64,000 nucleotides of DNA, taken from assembly GCF_014203855.1 (NCBI RefSeq), contig NZ_JACHJV010000004.1, positions 62,001 through 126,000 of the forward strand, written 5' to 3'. The DNA is from Kitasatospora kifunensis. GTDB lineage: Bacteria; Actinomycetota; Actinomycetes; Streptomycetales; Streptomycetaceae. Below the pieces are notes generated by a model, which made no database searches, was not told the origin of the DNA, and saw only the letters and a program-made list of their open reading frames with translations. Made by a program: the position numbers and the translations under genes. Within the stretch, counting starts at the first letter, position 1, and each line of letters starts with the position of its first letter. This document shows positions 16,050 through 24,635 of the stretch, piece after piece.

Positions 16050-16552
16050 GCGCCCAGAACGTCACGGACCAGCTCAGCGCCGGCCGCATCCTCGCTGAAC
16101 TCGCTCACCAGGCCCTCGCCTGGCAGCACCGACTTGGTGTCAGCTTTCGACCCGACCAGGGCGACCTCGGGGTGTATCTCGACGGGGACCACCTTGGCAC
16201 CGTGGCCATCCTGGGCGGCCGCCGCGTCTACGTCGTTGCCCTCGGCCAGGGCAGGGTCACCGCGCTGCCTCCGGGCGAGCTGCCCGAGGATCCCATTGCT
16301 CTCGCGGACGTCGAGCGCTGGCGCACGCAGCAGGCCGAGGAGGTCGGCCAACTTCCCGAGGAGATCGGTGACTACACGCTGGCCCGCATCCGTGCCGCAG
16401 CCGACCTGCAGCGTCGACTGAGTCGGGCAGCGCACGCGAAGGACCTCCCCGAGCCTGTGCTGCTGGTCGATGAGATGGCCTTGTATGCGCCGGAGAGCAG
16501 CGAGGCTCTCGGGTCTGACCAGGTCAACTGCCGCTCCGCCGAACAGAACTGA
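16046..16552 (+). CDS. Hypothetical protein coupled to the preceding gene
   Basis: A 168-residue protein whose GTG at 16046 overlaps the upstream stop by four bases. A beta-rich middle (DLGVYLDGDHLGTVAILGG, RVYVVALGQGRVTAL) is followed by a helical tail. No family recognised. The tight coupling suggests that it acts with the protein encoded upstream. Confidence 0.55.
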   Translation: MSAQNVTDQLSAGRILAELAHQALAWQHRLGVSFRPDQGDLGVYLDGDHLGTVAILGGRRVYVVALGQGRVTALPPGELPEDPIALADVERWRTQQAEEVGQLPEEIGDYTLARIRAAADLQRRLSRAAHAKDLPEPVLLVDEMALYAPESSEALGSDQVNCRSAEQN

Positions 16553-16559
16553 GGACGTC

Positions 16560-16820
16560 ATGACCAGCAGTCCCCATCAGGCGAAGCGCCCGTTCTACTG
16601 CGTCGCCACCCTGACGTGGTTCGATTCGACTCCCGCTGGCCCCTTCCGGCAGGCCGCGACGATCCAGAAGGTCGCGACCTTCAAGCAGGTGGTCGACGTG
16701 GATCCGCACAGCGACCGGAAGCAGCTGGCCGATGACGTGCTGGCCGAGGCCAAGCGCGTCATGTCGGCCCCCGCCGACGCTGCCGTCATGTTCCTGTCCC
16801 TGGAGCCGAACGAGCTGTGA
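16560..16820 (+). CDS. Hypothetical small protein
   Basis: An 86-residue protein starting at ATG 16560, seven bases after the previous stop, with GAGGAC upstream. A likely beta-alpha fold (FYCVATLTWFD, ADDVLAEAKRVMSAPADAAVMFLSLEPNEL). Such small proteins recur in streptomycete accessory operons. Function unknown. Confidence 0.55.
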   Translation: MTSSPHQAKRPFYCVATLTWFDSTPAGPFRQAATIQKVATFKQVVDVDPHSDRKQLADDVLAEAKRVMSAPADAAVMFLSLEPNEL

Positions 16821-16918
16821 GGCAACGGCTCGGCGAGCAACTCGGGGACGTTGAGCGACACACGATGAGTACCTCCGACCAACACGCCAAGCTCGAACAA
16901 CCTCATTGGAGTTGCACG

Positions 16919-17542
16919 ATGAGCACGCGACAGGTGTCGCCCATTCCGCGGTTGACTCGACTCATGGCAACCGCTGCCGACCTGCTCGACCGTGTCGGTG
17001 AGCTGGACAATCCCCTCCAGGTCAGCATCCACCTGCACTCGAAGATCGCCCCCGACATCCAGATCGGCGGCAGCACCTGCACCTCGATCGCCCAGATGCG
17101 ACCCACCGTCGATCGCATCGCCGAGGCCCTCTCCGTGAAGCCGGAGTTCAATCCCGTCGCCGCCGACATCTACTCTTACCGCGCCGTCGGGACGCTCGAT
17201 GGCGGAACCACGGTCGCGATCTTCGCCCTGACACCGCCGACCGGCACCGAGCCGCCCCGGGAACGCCTCCGCACCACCAACACCGCGCAGACCGCCCGAC
17301 TGCTGCGCGACCTGGTCCCCTGGGCAGCGAGCCTGTCCGAGGGCGCCGAGATCCGCGGCCTGACGATCGCCGATGACGCCGACGACCACTCCGTGCAGCT
17401 TTTCGTTGCCGGTGACCACCAGGCCGCCGCCGAGGCCGCGACCGAGACCCTTCCCGCCCAGCTCCACCACCGCTGGTACGGCTCGGATGGACAGGCGCTG
17501 CTGCCAACCGGCCACACCCTGCGGATCACCACTGTTGTGTAA
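16919..17542 (+). CDS. Hypothetical protein
   Basis: A 207-residue protein. I chose the ATG at 16919 because GGAG at 16908-16911 lies seven bases before it; the frame is open back to a GTG at 16817 that overlaps the previous stop, so a longer form is possible. The predicted fold is mixed alpha/beta. The sequence DDADDHSVQLFVAGDHQAAAE near the end is acidic. No family recognised. Confidence 0.5.
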   Translation: MSTRQVSPIPRLTRLMATAADLLDRVGELDNPLQVSIHLHSKIAPDIQIGGSTCTSIAQMRPTVDRIAEALSVKPEFNPVAADIYSYRAVGTLDGGTTVAIFALTPPTGTEPPRERLRTTNTAQTARLLRDLVPWAASLSEGAEIRGLTIADDADDHSVQLFVAGDHQAAAEAATETLPAQLHHRWYGSDGQALLPTGHTLRITTVV

Positions 17543-17604
17543 CCGCTCCCTCTGCCACGACGGCGGAGAGTAGCCTCACCAAGACGAGAGAAAGGAGCAC
17601 CGCC

Positions 17605-17883
17605 ATGACCGCCCAACCTGTCCACAGTGCCCCGCCGATGGGCACCCCCCGGGAGATCCGCGCCGCCCTGGCCGGCCTCGCCACGCTCAACATCCCGACC
17701 GAGCTGGACACCTTCGAGGAGGAGTTCGCCGACACCCCGGCCAACGAGGTCGAGGAGCTCTTCGAGCGGTACCGCGGCTACGTTCGACGCAACACGTCGC
17801 CCGAGGCCGTCCGGGCGCTCACCATGTCGACCGCGGAGTCCGAGGCGATCATCCGGCGCAAGATGATCGAGGTCAGCCGGTGA
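17605..17883 (+). CDS. Antitoxin-like small protein (DUF6247-like)
   Basis: A 92-residue acidic protein starting at ATG 17605 with a GAGAAAGGAG site. The segment PREIRAALAGLATLNIPTEL followed by an EFADT-type helix resembles the DUF6247 family, which in actinobacteria often precedes a small RelE-like gene. Here the next gene overlaps by GTGA and has that size. By analogy it is the antitoxin half of a pair. Family recall is from pattern only. Confidence 0.55.
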   Translation: MTAQPVHSAPPMGTPREIRAALAGLATLNIPTELDTFEEEFADTPANEVEELFERYRGYVRRNTSPEAVRALTMSTAESEAIIRRKMIEVSR

Positions 17884-18161
17884 CCCTGGCCTTGGTCTTC
17901 GCCGATGACGCCGTCGAGAAGATGCTCCCCGAACTCACCCCGACCGAGCGGGTCGCCGTCACCGATTTGATGGCCGCCCTGGAGATCGAGCCCCGCCAGG
18001 GCGAGCAGCAGCCCGGCTACGACCCGAACGCCGAGGAGTACATCGTGCGCCTCACACCTAAGCGCACCGCCGGCAGAGGGATCAGCGTCGTCTACCGCTT
18101 CCACCCGTATATGGCCAGCAACGGGGCCTGCCTCCTGCGATGGCTGATTATCGGACCGTAG
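17880..18161 (+). CDS. RelE/ParE-like small protein, putative toxin of a pair
   Basis: A 93-residue protein, GTG 17880, overlapping the preceding gene by four bases. The pattern is like the RelE superfamily: an early helix (DAVEKMLPELTPTERVAVTDLM) and C-terminal strands (EEYIVRLTPKR, GISVVYRFHP, CLLRWLIIGP). It would be predicted to act as a ribonuclease or gyrase poison, but I cannot point to catalytic residues. A strong terminator follows. Confidence 0.5.
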   Translation: MTLALVFADDAVEKMLPELTPTERVAVTDLMAALEIEPRQGEQQPGYDPNAEEYIVRLTPKRTAGRGISVVYRFHPYMASNGACLLRWLIIGP

Positions 18162-18176
18162 TCCAACGCGAGAGAC

Positions 18177-18211
18177 GGACGCCCCTGCCAGGGAAAGTGG
18201 CAGGGGCGTCC
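18177..18211. terminator. Terminator hairpin after the toxin-antitoxin-like pair
   Basis: Perfect 14-bp arms GGACGCCCCTGCCA (18177-18190) and TGGCAGGGGCGTCC (18198-18211), loop GGGAAAG. It lies between a rightward operon and a leftward gene ending at 18251, so it should serve both. Confidence 0.8.
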
Positions 18212-18250
18212 GCGCGCAGACTACCGCCCCCTGGCCCTCACCACTTCCGA

Positions 18251-18874
18251 TCAGTCGTTGATGCCGTACTTGGCGAAGTCGATGTTCTCGGGCGGGGCGA
18301 TCTGAGCCCCACCATCCTGGTGGAAGCCGAACCAGATGGCACTGAACGGGCTCCGCTCGGCTACCCAAGCACGCTGCTCCTCGGTGGCGCGGCCGCCGGC
18401 CTCGATGTCACGGAGAACTGCGGCGAGGTCCCAGGCGACGACACGTAGGGGGCCGCCGTCGTAGTCGGCGGCACGGTGGCGATCGCGTAGGACCTGGAAG
18501 TCGGCGAGGCCGAAGCCGGAGTCCCGCGCCTGCTGGTCGATCTGCCTGGCGAGGTCGCGGCCGCCACAGCTGTACGTGGTCCAGTTCGCGTACTCGCCTG
18601 TGGGGAGGCGCAGGACCATGTCGAGCAGGTGGAGCGGGGCGTAGGTCTCGCCGAACTCGGACCACAGTGCGAGGTGCTGCGACTCGGCTGCGAGCCGGGC
18701 TTCCTGCTCGGCGAGGAGGTAGCGCTCTTGGCGGTCGCGGATCGCGTCCAGCCGCTCCCCGGTGGGCTGAGTGCGCTGCCGGCTGAGAGCGGCGGCCGCC
18801 GTGGTGTAGTTCTCGCCGGTCCGGGCCATGCGAGCCCGTACTTCTGTCTTACGGGCGCGGCGGGGGTCGGTCAT
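18251..18874 (-). CDS. Hypothetical protein with R-M-x-R-x-G-E-x-Y N-terminal motif
   Basis: A 207-residue protein starting at ATG 18874. Near the N-terminus it has VRARMARTGENYTTAAAAL. The same motif (IKARMHARPGETYMQARRRL) starts the protein at 46863-47471, although the rest differs. I have seen this basic motif at the head of assorted streptomycete proteins but know no function for it. The middle is a long charged helix, and the C-terminal half is globular and aromatic-rich. Confidence 0.6.
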   Translation of the reverse strand: MTDPRRARKTEVRARMARTGENYTTAAAALSRQRTQPTGERLDAIRDRQERYLLAEQEARLAAESQHLALWSEFGETYAPLHLLDMVLRLPTGEYANWTTYSCGGRDLARQIDQQARDSGFGLADFQVLRDRHRAADYDGGPLRVVAWDLAAVLRDIEAGGRATEEQRAWVAERSPFSAIWFGFHQDGGAQIAPPENIDFAKYGIND

Positions 18875-19106
18875 CGTGTCCGTCCAGCTCGGCGCTGCGG
18901 TCCGTGGCCCGGGGCGCCCGGTCGGCACGATCGGGTGAGCCGCTCGCCGCGTTGCGGGTCCAGCCCTGGTGTCGTCTCCTGCCACGGGCTGAACGACGGG
19001 CCTTGGGCTGCGGGGCCCAGCTGGAGCCTACCGGATCTGACAAGCCGTCAGTCGGTGGTGCGTCCGCTGGTGGTCAGGCCGCTGTCGTGCAGACTCCGCG
19101 GGTGGC

Positions 19107-19679
19107 TCAGCATGGCGGGACCGCCGCGAGTTCGGGCGTCTCTGGGGTCTCCAGTACCTCCAGGAGGCGCCGGAGCTCGGTGCGGTGGTCGGTGAGGTGC
19201 CCAAGCTTGTAGGAGGCCTTGGCGAACACGATGCCCTGGATGTGCGCGGAGAGGTCGCGGACCATCTCCACCCGGCGCTCCTCCGATCGTTCGGAGATCC
19301 AGATGAAGCGGGCAGCGGCGGCGTAGCGGCCGAGCAGGTCGTGCAGGCCGAGGCGGTTGGGGTAGCCCAGGAGGTAGCGCTCCATGTTGTCGACCAGGTT
19401 GCGGGTGGCGACGTCGATCTGCTCCGCCCACCGAGCCCGCTCCGCCTCCAGGCGGCTGCGCATCACCTCGCTCGCCTCATTCGGGACTTGCACCGCGAGC
19501 AGGCGGCCGGCGGCGGCCAGGATGGTCAGCACGTCCTTCGAGAACTGGTCGCGATCCGCCCACGCCGCCTTGATCCTCACCGACCGGGCGTCGTAGCGCG
19601 GGGAGAAGCGGGAGAGGATGAAGGCGAGGATGACGGCGGTGGCCGCCGACTTCTCCAGGGTGTCGAGCCAGGCGTGCAC
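19107..19679 (-). CDS. Hypothetical helical protein with N-terminal membrane anchor
   Basis: A 190-residue protein starting at ATG 19679. One hydrophobic segment (SAATAVILAFILSRF, about residues 11-25) is followed by almost continuous charged helix. It is likely anchored in the membrane with a cytoplasmic coiled or helical bundle domain. The last ten residues are low-complexity. No family recognised. Confidence 0.6.
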   Translation of the reverse strand: MHAWLDTLEKSAATAVILAFILSRFSPRYDARSVRIKAAWADRDQFSKDVLTILAAAGRLLAVQVPNEASEVMRSRLEAERARWAEQIDVATRNLVDNMERYLLGYPNRLGLHDLLGRYAAAARFIWISERSEERRVEMVRDLSAHIQGIVFAKASYKLGHLTDHRTELRRLLEVLETPETPELAAVPPC

Positions 19680-19908
19680 AGGTTTCCCTCCTCCGGGTAC
19701 CGCGCGGTGCGGGTGGCGCAGATCATCGCAGAGGAGGGTGACGGTCTGCCGAGCCCCGTAGACGTGCCCCCGGATCCGTAGGGTTGGCCGTCGGCGAAGC
19801 TCCGTTCTGGTCGACGCGCGGTTCGCTGAACCTGAAACGCGGCCGGGCGCGGGCGCCGGGATCTGGGAGGGTGGCGGTCCGAACGGCAGGCGAGGAGAGG
19901 TGGCAGCA

Positions 19909-20244
19909 GTGACCGACGACGCGGAGCTGATGAGGCTGGTGGAGGCGCACCAGCGCCTCGACGCGATGGCGCAGGCGGTGGTGCGCGACGCCTCCGCCCT
20001 GGACGACCTGACCCCCTACGGCACCGATGAGCTCCCGGCGGCCATCACGGCTCTGCAGACGGGCCTGGAGACCGGCGCGGTCGACCAGATCGTAGACGGG
20101 GCTCGCTGGGTCGCCCGCGCCTTCACCGCCACCCCGATGGCCATGTTCACCCTCGGCGGCGGGGAAGCGGCATTCGCCCTGTGCGGCGGCGTCATGGGCC
20201 TGCGCGCTGACTTGCTGACCCTAGACGAGGCGGCGGAGAAGTAG
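19909..20244 (+). CDS. Hypothetical protein
   Basis: A 111-residue acidic protein. I prefer the GTG at 19909, since GAGGAGAGG (about 19889-19897) suits it better than the GTG at 19900, which would add three residues. Mostly helical, with a hydrophobic glycine-rich end (FTLGGGEAAFALCGGVMG). It is convergent with the gene ending at 20277. Function unknown. Confidence 0.5.
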   Translation: MTDDAELMRLVEAHQRLDAMAQAVVRDASALDDLTPYGTDELPAAITALQTGLETGAVDQIVDGARWVARAFTATPMAMFTLGGGEAAFALCGGVMGLRADLLTLDEAAEK

Positions 20245-20276
20245 ACCTGGCCGGCGAGGGGTACACCGTGGCGGAC

Positions 20277-20774
20277 TCAGTGGAACGGCAGCACCACCCT
20301 GCGGCCGCCTGTCCCCTCCCGGAACCGCTCTACGGCCTCAGCCCACACATCCCGCTGCGGAGGAAGGGCGGCGATCTCGTCGCCGGGCTCCCTGCTGTCG
20401 GCCTCGTCCGCGCGCAAGGCGACCAGCATCTCCGCCTCGGCGGCCCGGCTCGCGGCCGGCAGTCCTAGCAGCACGGCCGCGGCCTGCAGGAGGATGATGC
20501 CGGAGTCCTCCAGCAGGGAGAGCGCTCGCCCGATGTTCTCGAAGCCGACACCGGACCTGCGCGCCGCGTCGACCGCCACCAGCGCCTCGGCGTGCATCGC
20601 CTGCACGAATCGGCCAACCAGCTCCAAGGCCCGGCCAGGTTCGGCCAGCACAAGCCGCTGGAGCTCCGCCCGCAGCAGGGCCTCCGCCAGGACGAGTGCT
20701 GATGACCGCGCGTCTTCGGTATTCACGTCCTGGTCAACGAGCTCACTCAGGTTGAGCCACTGGGACTCGCCCAT
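20277..20774 (-). CDS. Hypothetical helical protein
   Basis: A 165-residue protein beginning MGESQWLNLSELVDQD at ATG 20774; the frame is open to 20828 but the extra residues are low-complexity. It is almost entirely amphipathic helix with a hydrophobic centre (GIILLQAAAVLLGLPAASR). No family recognised. Confidence 0.55.
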   Translation of the reverse strand: MGESQWLNLSELVDQDVNTEDARSSALVLAEALLRAELQRLVLAEPGRALELVGRFVQAMHAEALVAVDAARRSGVGFENIGRALSLLEDSGIILLQAAAVLLGLPAASRAAEAEMLVALRADEADSREPGDEIAALPPQRDVWAEAVERFREGTGGRRVVLPFH

Positions 20775-20876
20775 TCCGTTCCTACTCGCGCCTCCCCGTC
20801 GCGCCGCCGCAGCCCCCGCCAGCCTCAAGGCAGGTGTCGGCCAGCAACGGCACAGCCGCCGGGGAGCGTGGTGCCA

Positions 20877-21338
20877 TCAGGTGTCATTGGCGAAGACGAT
20901 CGGAATCACGACCGCGCGCAGCGCCCCGCGAAGCGCCGCCTGCGGGAACTCGGCGATGGTGTCGAAGGGGCCAGTCATGAGCATCACGGCGTTGTGGGTC
21001 GTCGCGGCTCGGTACCACTCCCGGGTGAGCAGCAGCGGGCCGTCGAACCACGGCTCGCCACCGGGGTGGGTGATCGTCAGGTGCTGCTCGCGCAGGACGG
21101 CGGACCACGCCGGGTTCGCCTGGGCGGACTCCGGGTCGGCCGACCAGCCGTCGGCGTCGAGCACCGGACGGTCCGGGCTGTGGGGGCCGCGCGGGATCAT
21201 CACCACGGGCCGGCTGCGGATGAGCTCGGGCCAGGGGCGGCCGTCGAATCCGCTGGCCATCACCTCTGCCGCGCAGGGAGGGGTGCGCCCTCGGGACACC
21301 GCGGGGGCGATGGCGACGGTCCGGTTGTCGGCGATCAC
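20877..21338 (-). CDS. Hypothetical protein coupled to the gene upstream
   Basis: A 153-residue protein starting at GTG 21338, which overlaps the preceding stop (GTGA). Likely globular mixed fold with conserved-looking GHPGGEPWFDGPLLLTREWY-type aromatic stretches near the centre. The coupling to the 21335-22039 gene suggests a shared function. No family recognised. Confidence 0.55.
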   Translation of the reverse strand: MIADNRTVAIAPAVSRGRTPPCAAEVMASGFDGRPWPELIRSRPVVMIPRGPHSPDRPVLDADGWSADPESAQANPAWSAVLREQHLTITHPGGEPWFDGPLLLTREWYRAATTHNAVMLMTGPFDTIAEFPQAALRGALRAVVIPIVFANDT

Positions 21339-22039
21339 GGCTGGGCTCCGGGGCTGGTCAGGTAGGTGGGCTGGTCCTCGCCGCCGTCCTCGCGGAACGG
21401 TGAGGCGGTCAGGACGGTCAAGCGGTGCTCGACGGCCCCTCGGCGACGCGCCGTCACCCGGGCCCAGTGCAGGCCCTCGATCGTGAGCTCGGGGGCGTGG
21501 CGGATGAAGTCCGCCGCCAGCTGGAACGCCCCGGCCTGGGTCAGGTTCTGGCGGTGCAAGGCCGTCAGCGCGCCCTCGGGTGCGATCGTATCCGTGTCGA
21601 GGTAGACGACGACCCGGCGGTTCTCGGTGCCCGCGTGGGTCGGGTCCTCGGCGTCGCCGAACTCGGCGTCGATCGCGGACACCAGCAGCGTCACGCGGTA
21701 GTCGGGCAGGCGGGCCCACAGGGCCCCGCGCACGAAGAGCGTGTCGGCGAACCGGAGCGCGTCGGCTGCCGCTTGCAGGGCGTCGGCCTGCGTGGAGCCG
21801 GTGCACTCCAGAGCGGTGTAGGCGCTCACGGCGACGTCGTGCTCGCCGAGCGCCCCGAGGTAGGCGAGGGCCTTGTGCGCTTCGCCGACGGTCCGCAGCA
21901 GGTCCTGCCCGATGGCTGAGGAGATCGGACGGGGCGCCGCGGCGTTCATCCCCTGCGCAGGGCGAACCGCCAACAGGGAGTCGGGCTCGGTGCTGTCGTC
22001 GCCAGACGGTTCGGCGGCGGAGTTCAGAGTGTGTGCCAT
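21335..22039 (-). CDS. Hypothetical protein under a CCCACGCA palindrome
   Basis: A 234-residue protein. I chose ATG 22039 because the frame upstream (open to 22186) runs through an operator-like palindrome at 22073-22093. The first 40 residues look disordered. After that there is an alpha/beta domain (AVSAYTALECTG, RVTLLVSAIDAEFGD, RRVVVYLDTDTIAPEG). The same palindrome occurs beside the XRE regulator at 22813, so the two are probably co-regulated. Confidence 0.6.
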   Translation of the reverse strand: MAHTLNSAAEPSGDDSTEPDSLLAVRPAQGMNAAAPRPISSAIGQDLLRTVGEAHKALAYLGALGEHDVAVSAYTALECTGSTQADALQAAADALRFADTLFVRGALWARLPDYRVTLLVSAIDAEFGDAEDPTHAGTENRRVVVYLDTDTIAPEGALTALHRQNLTQAGAFQLAADFIRHAPELTIEGLHWARVTARRRGAVEHRLTVLTASPFREDGGEDQPTYLTSPGAQP

Positions 22040-22072
22040 GACCCGGAACCTAGGGGCGCGGGCCTGCCCGGC

Positions 22073-22093
22073 ACCCACGCAAAGTGCGTGGGT
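22073..22093. promoter_or_regulatory. Operator-like palindrome, copy 1 (CCCACGCA-N3-TGCGTGGG)
   Basis: Arms ACCCACGCA (22073-22081) and TGCGTGGGT (22085-22093) around AAG. It lies about 35 bp upstream of the leftward gene starting at 22039. A second copy at 22766-22784 has the same arms and spacer length, in the divergent region of the XRE regulator. Confidence 0.65.
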
Positions 22094-22210
22094 CGCCCTC
22101 CCTCTCCCCTCAGCCGGACCGCGTCCGGACGCGGCGGGCCTCGGAGTCCGCTGTGGACTCCGGGGCCCTGGCCGCGTGTCAGCCACGGGGGAACGGCTGG
22201 CGGCGGCCGA

Positions 22211-22732
22211 TCAGGGGGCGGTCGCCGACTCGTCGGCGGCCGCCCGGCACAACGTGGCGAAGCCCTGTCGGGCGCGCTGCGCGTCCGTGTCGAGCAGCGC
22301 GTCGCGGAGCTCGGCGGGATTGAGGAACGCGCTGCAGTACTCGCCTCTGCCGCTCAGCCAGGTAGCGGAGTAGTGGCACTGCGACGGCTGGTGCGGAAGC
22401 AGGAGCCAGGAGCCGGCCGAGAGAACCCGCACCCCCGGCAGATCGCGCAGGCTGTCCGCGGTGCCGACGGCGGCCAGGACGACCAGCTCGCGCCGGGAGT
22501 AGTCGGCCAGCACCGCGTACCCGGCGTCCAGCGGCAGGTCGAGGGTGTCCAGCGCGGCGAGCCCGCGGTCCAGGGGCGCCACCACGATCGCATCCCAGTC
22601 CCGGCCGCAGGGCGTCAGCACGACGAGGTGCTCGCACGCGTGGCGCATCCGGTGGACGGTCCAGTCGTCCGGCTTGCGCAGCGCTGCCCACGGCGCCGTA
22701 TCGAAAGGGGTGAGGTCCGTTGAACTGCCCAT
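22211..22732 (-). CDS. Hypothetical protein divergent from an XRE regulator
   Basis: A 173-residue protein starting MGSSTDLTPF at ATG 22732; the frame continues upstream but crosses the palindrome at 22766-22784. The layout (WDAIVVAPLDRGLAALDTLD, then YAVLADYSRRELVVLAAVG, then a WLLLP segment) recalls the N-terminal primase-polymerase-like proteins of streptomycetes, but the catalytic acidic residues are not evident, so I leave it unassigned. The promoter is shared with the regulator. Confidence 0.6.
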   Translation of the reverse strand: MGSSTDLTPFDTAPWAALRKPDDWTVHRMRHACEHLVVLTPCGRDWDAIVVAPLDRGLAALDTLDLPLDAGYAVLADYSRRELVVLAAVGTADSLRDLPGVRVLSAGSWLLLPHQPSQCHYSATWLSGRGEYCSAFLNPAELRDALLDTDAQRARQGFATLCRAAADESATAP

Positions 22733-22765
22733 GCCTGCACCGTAGGACGGGTACAACGGAGTCAG

Positions 22766-22784
22766 CCCACGCAGTGTGCGTGGG
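22766..22784. promoter_or_regulatory. Operator-like palindrome, copy 2, in a divergent promoter
   Basis: Arms CCCACGCA (22766-22773) and TGCGTGGG (22777-22784) around GTG. It lies between the leftward gene starting at 22732 and the XRE regulator starting at 22813. Together with copy 1 it suggests a small regulon controlled by that regulator (inference). Confidence 0.65.
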
Positions 22785-22812
22785 TCCTGGTGGCCCCAGC
22801 CCGGAGAGCAGC

Positions 22813-24057
22813 ATGGACAGTCGAGGGATCGGTCGTCGCGTCGCCTACTGGCGGAACCGTCGGCGCATGACACAGGACGCGTTCGCCTCGCTGCTGGAGC
22901 GGTCGGTGCGCTGGGTCGAGGATCTGGAAGGTGGCCGGCGGCAGAGCGACCCGCGGCTCTCGGTCCTGGAGGCCATCGCCCGGGTGCTCCAGATCCCGCT
23001 GGAGGCGCTGCTCGCCGACCCGCCGACCGCGCAGTGCACCGACGCGGTCGAGCTGGCGCTGATCCGCGCCGCGCTGCAGCACCACGACGTGATCACCGGA
23101 ACTGCGGGTACCGCCCCGCCCGCCCCGCTGCCGGTGGGCGTCCTGCGCGCCCAGCTCGTCCATGCGCGCACCGCGTTCCAGGCTGGCCGGTTCGGCATGG
23201 TCAGCCGAACCGTCCCCGAGCTCTTGGTCGCCGCCAACGCCTCCGCTGCCCAGCTGACCGGCGACGATCAGCTGACCGCCTACCAGCTGCTCGCCCTGAC
23301 CCTGGAACTCGCCGAGGCCGCCGCGATCAAGGCAGGGGACACCGACCTGGCCACCATCGCCGGCCACCGCGCGGTGGCCGCCGCCGAGCGCTCCGAGGAC
23401 CCGATCATCATGGCGTCCTCGGCCCGCCACTTGGCCGACGCCATGACCGGCCACGGCCAGCCGCAGGCCGCGGTGGCGTTCGCGCTGGCCTCCGCCGCCC
23501 GGCTCGCTCCCGTCCTCCTCGCTCGCGGCGGGACGGCGGTGTCCACAAGCGTGCTCGGGATGCTGTACCTCAAGGCGTCGCTGGCGCAGGCCGCGGTGGC
23601 GGAGTCGCTCGGCGAGGACTCTGCGGCAGCGGCGGTGTTCGACTTTCTCAACGAGGCCGACGGGCACGCCAGTCGGCTGGACCGCAGCGACGGCAACGAG
23701 CTGTGGACCGCCTTCAACGCCACCAACTGCGCGCTGTACCGGGTCGCCGCGCACGTGCAGCTTTTCGATGGCGCCGCGGCGGTGGCAGTCGCCGCCGAGA
23801 TCCCGCCGACAGCCACCGCCGCCCTGCCGCGCGAGCGCCGTGCCCACCTCTGGGGCGACCTCGCCCGCGCCTACACCCAGGCGGGCCGCTACGAAGAGGC
23901 CGTCACCACGTTGCTGCGCGCCGAGGACGAAGCACCGGAGGAAGTTCGGTGCCGGCCGCGGACCCGACTCCTGGTGGAGGACCTGCGGCTGCTGGCGAAC
24001 GGCGCTGGCCAGGGACGCTTGCGCGCGCTGGCCGGGCGCTGTGGACTGCCGCAATGA
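22813..24057 (+). CDS. XRE-family regulator with TPR-like sensor domain
   Basis: A 414-residue protein. The helix-turn-helix lies at residues 5-62 (MTQDAFASLLERSVRWVEDLEGGRR). The remaining 340 residues are alanine-rich TPR-like repeats, the usual signal-binding part of this streptomycete family. The start is ATG 22813 with GGAGAG nine bases upstream. It overlaps the flavoprotein gene by ATGA, and the pair XRE-TPR plus flavoprotein is common in streptomycetes. It likely binds the palindromes at 22073 and 22766. Confidence 0.8.
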   Translation: MDSRGIGRRVAYWRNRRRMTQDAFASLLERSVRWVEDLEGGRRQSDPRLSVLEAIARVLQIPLEALLADPPTAQCTDAVELALIRAALQHHDVITGTAGTAPPAPLPVGVLRAQLVHARTAFQAGRFGMVSRTVPELLVAANASAAQLTGDDQLTAYQLLALTLELAEAAAIKAGDTDLATIAGHRAVAAAERSEDPIIMASSARHLADAMTGHGQPQAAVAFALASAARLAPVLLARGGTAVSTSVLGMLYLKASLAQAAVAESLGEDSAAAAVFDFLNEADGHASRLDRSDGNELWTAFNATNCALYRVAAHVQLFDGAAAVAVAAEIPPTATAALPRERRAHLWGDLARAYTQAGRYEEAVTTLLRAEDEAPEEVRCRPRTRLLVEDLRLLANGAGQGRLRALAGRCGLPQ

Positions 24058-24626
24058 GTCGCACTCTCTACATCGTCGCCTGCGCCGCCCCGCCCGCCCG
24101 CCGGATCGCCATCGGCATCCGTGCCGCGCAGGCGGCCGGCTGGGACACCTGCCTCGTCCTGACCCCGTACGCCTACCGCTGGCTCACCGAGGACCCGGTC
24201 CCGGAGCTGGAGTTCACCCTGGAAGCGCTGACCGCGTTGACCGGGCACCCGGTGCGCCACCAGTACAAGCTGCCCAGCGAGCCGGACGTGCTTCCGCCGG
24301 CCGACGCGCTGCTCGCCGTGCCGTTGACCTTCAACACGATGAACAAGTGGGCAGACGGCCACTCGGACACGCTGGCCGTCGGGCTGTTGACCGAGGCGTT
24401 CGGTCTGGCGCACCGGCCGCCGGTCGTCGCCCTGCCGCACTGGAACGCCGCGCAGGCTGTCCACCCGGCCGTCGAACGCAATGTCGCCGCGCTCCGCACC
24501 GCCGGAGCAACGGTGCTCCTGGGCGGTGAGGACGGCTTCGTGCCGCACCCGCCCGGTCAGGGCCGTCCGGACACTTACCCGTGGCCGGCGGCCATCGCCG
24601 CGCTGCCCGCCTTCACGCAGAGCTGA
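24054..24626 (+). CDS. HFCD-type flavoprotein (phosphopantothenoylcysteine decarboxylase-like)
   Basis: A 190-residue Rossmann-like protein of the homo-oligomeric flavin-containing Cys decarboxylase family. Supporting motifs are the N-terminal strand LYIVACAAPPARRI and the flavin/substrate signature TFNTMNKWADGHSDTLA, comparable to the PxSxNTxxKxxxGxxD loop of PPC decarboxylases. It probably binds FMN. Substrate unknown; it is not beside a coenzyme A or RiPP gene. The ATG at 24054 overlaps the regulator stop. A strong terminator follows. Confidence 0.75.
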   Translation: MSRTLYIVACAAPPARRIAIGIRAAQAAGWDTCLVLTPYAYRWLTEDPVPELEFTLEALTALTGHPVRHQYKLPSEPDVLPPADALLAVPLTFNTMNKWADGHSDTLAVGLLTEAFGLAHRPPVVALPHWNAAQAVHPAVERNVAALRTAGATVLLGGEDGFVPHPPGQGRPDTYPWPAAIAALPAFTQS

Positions 24627-24635
24627 CGCACCGAC

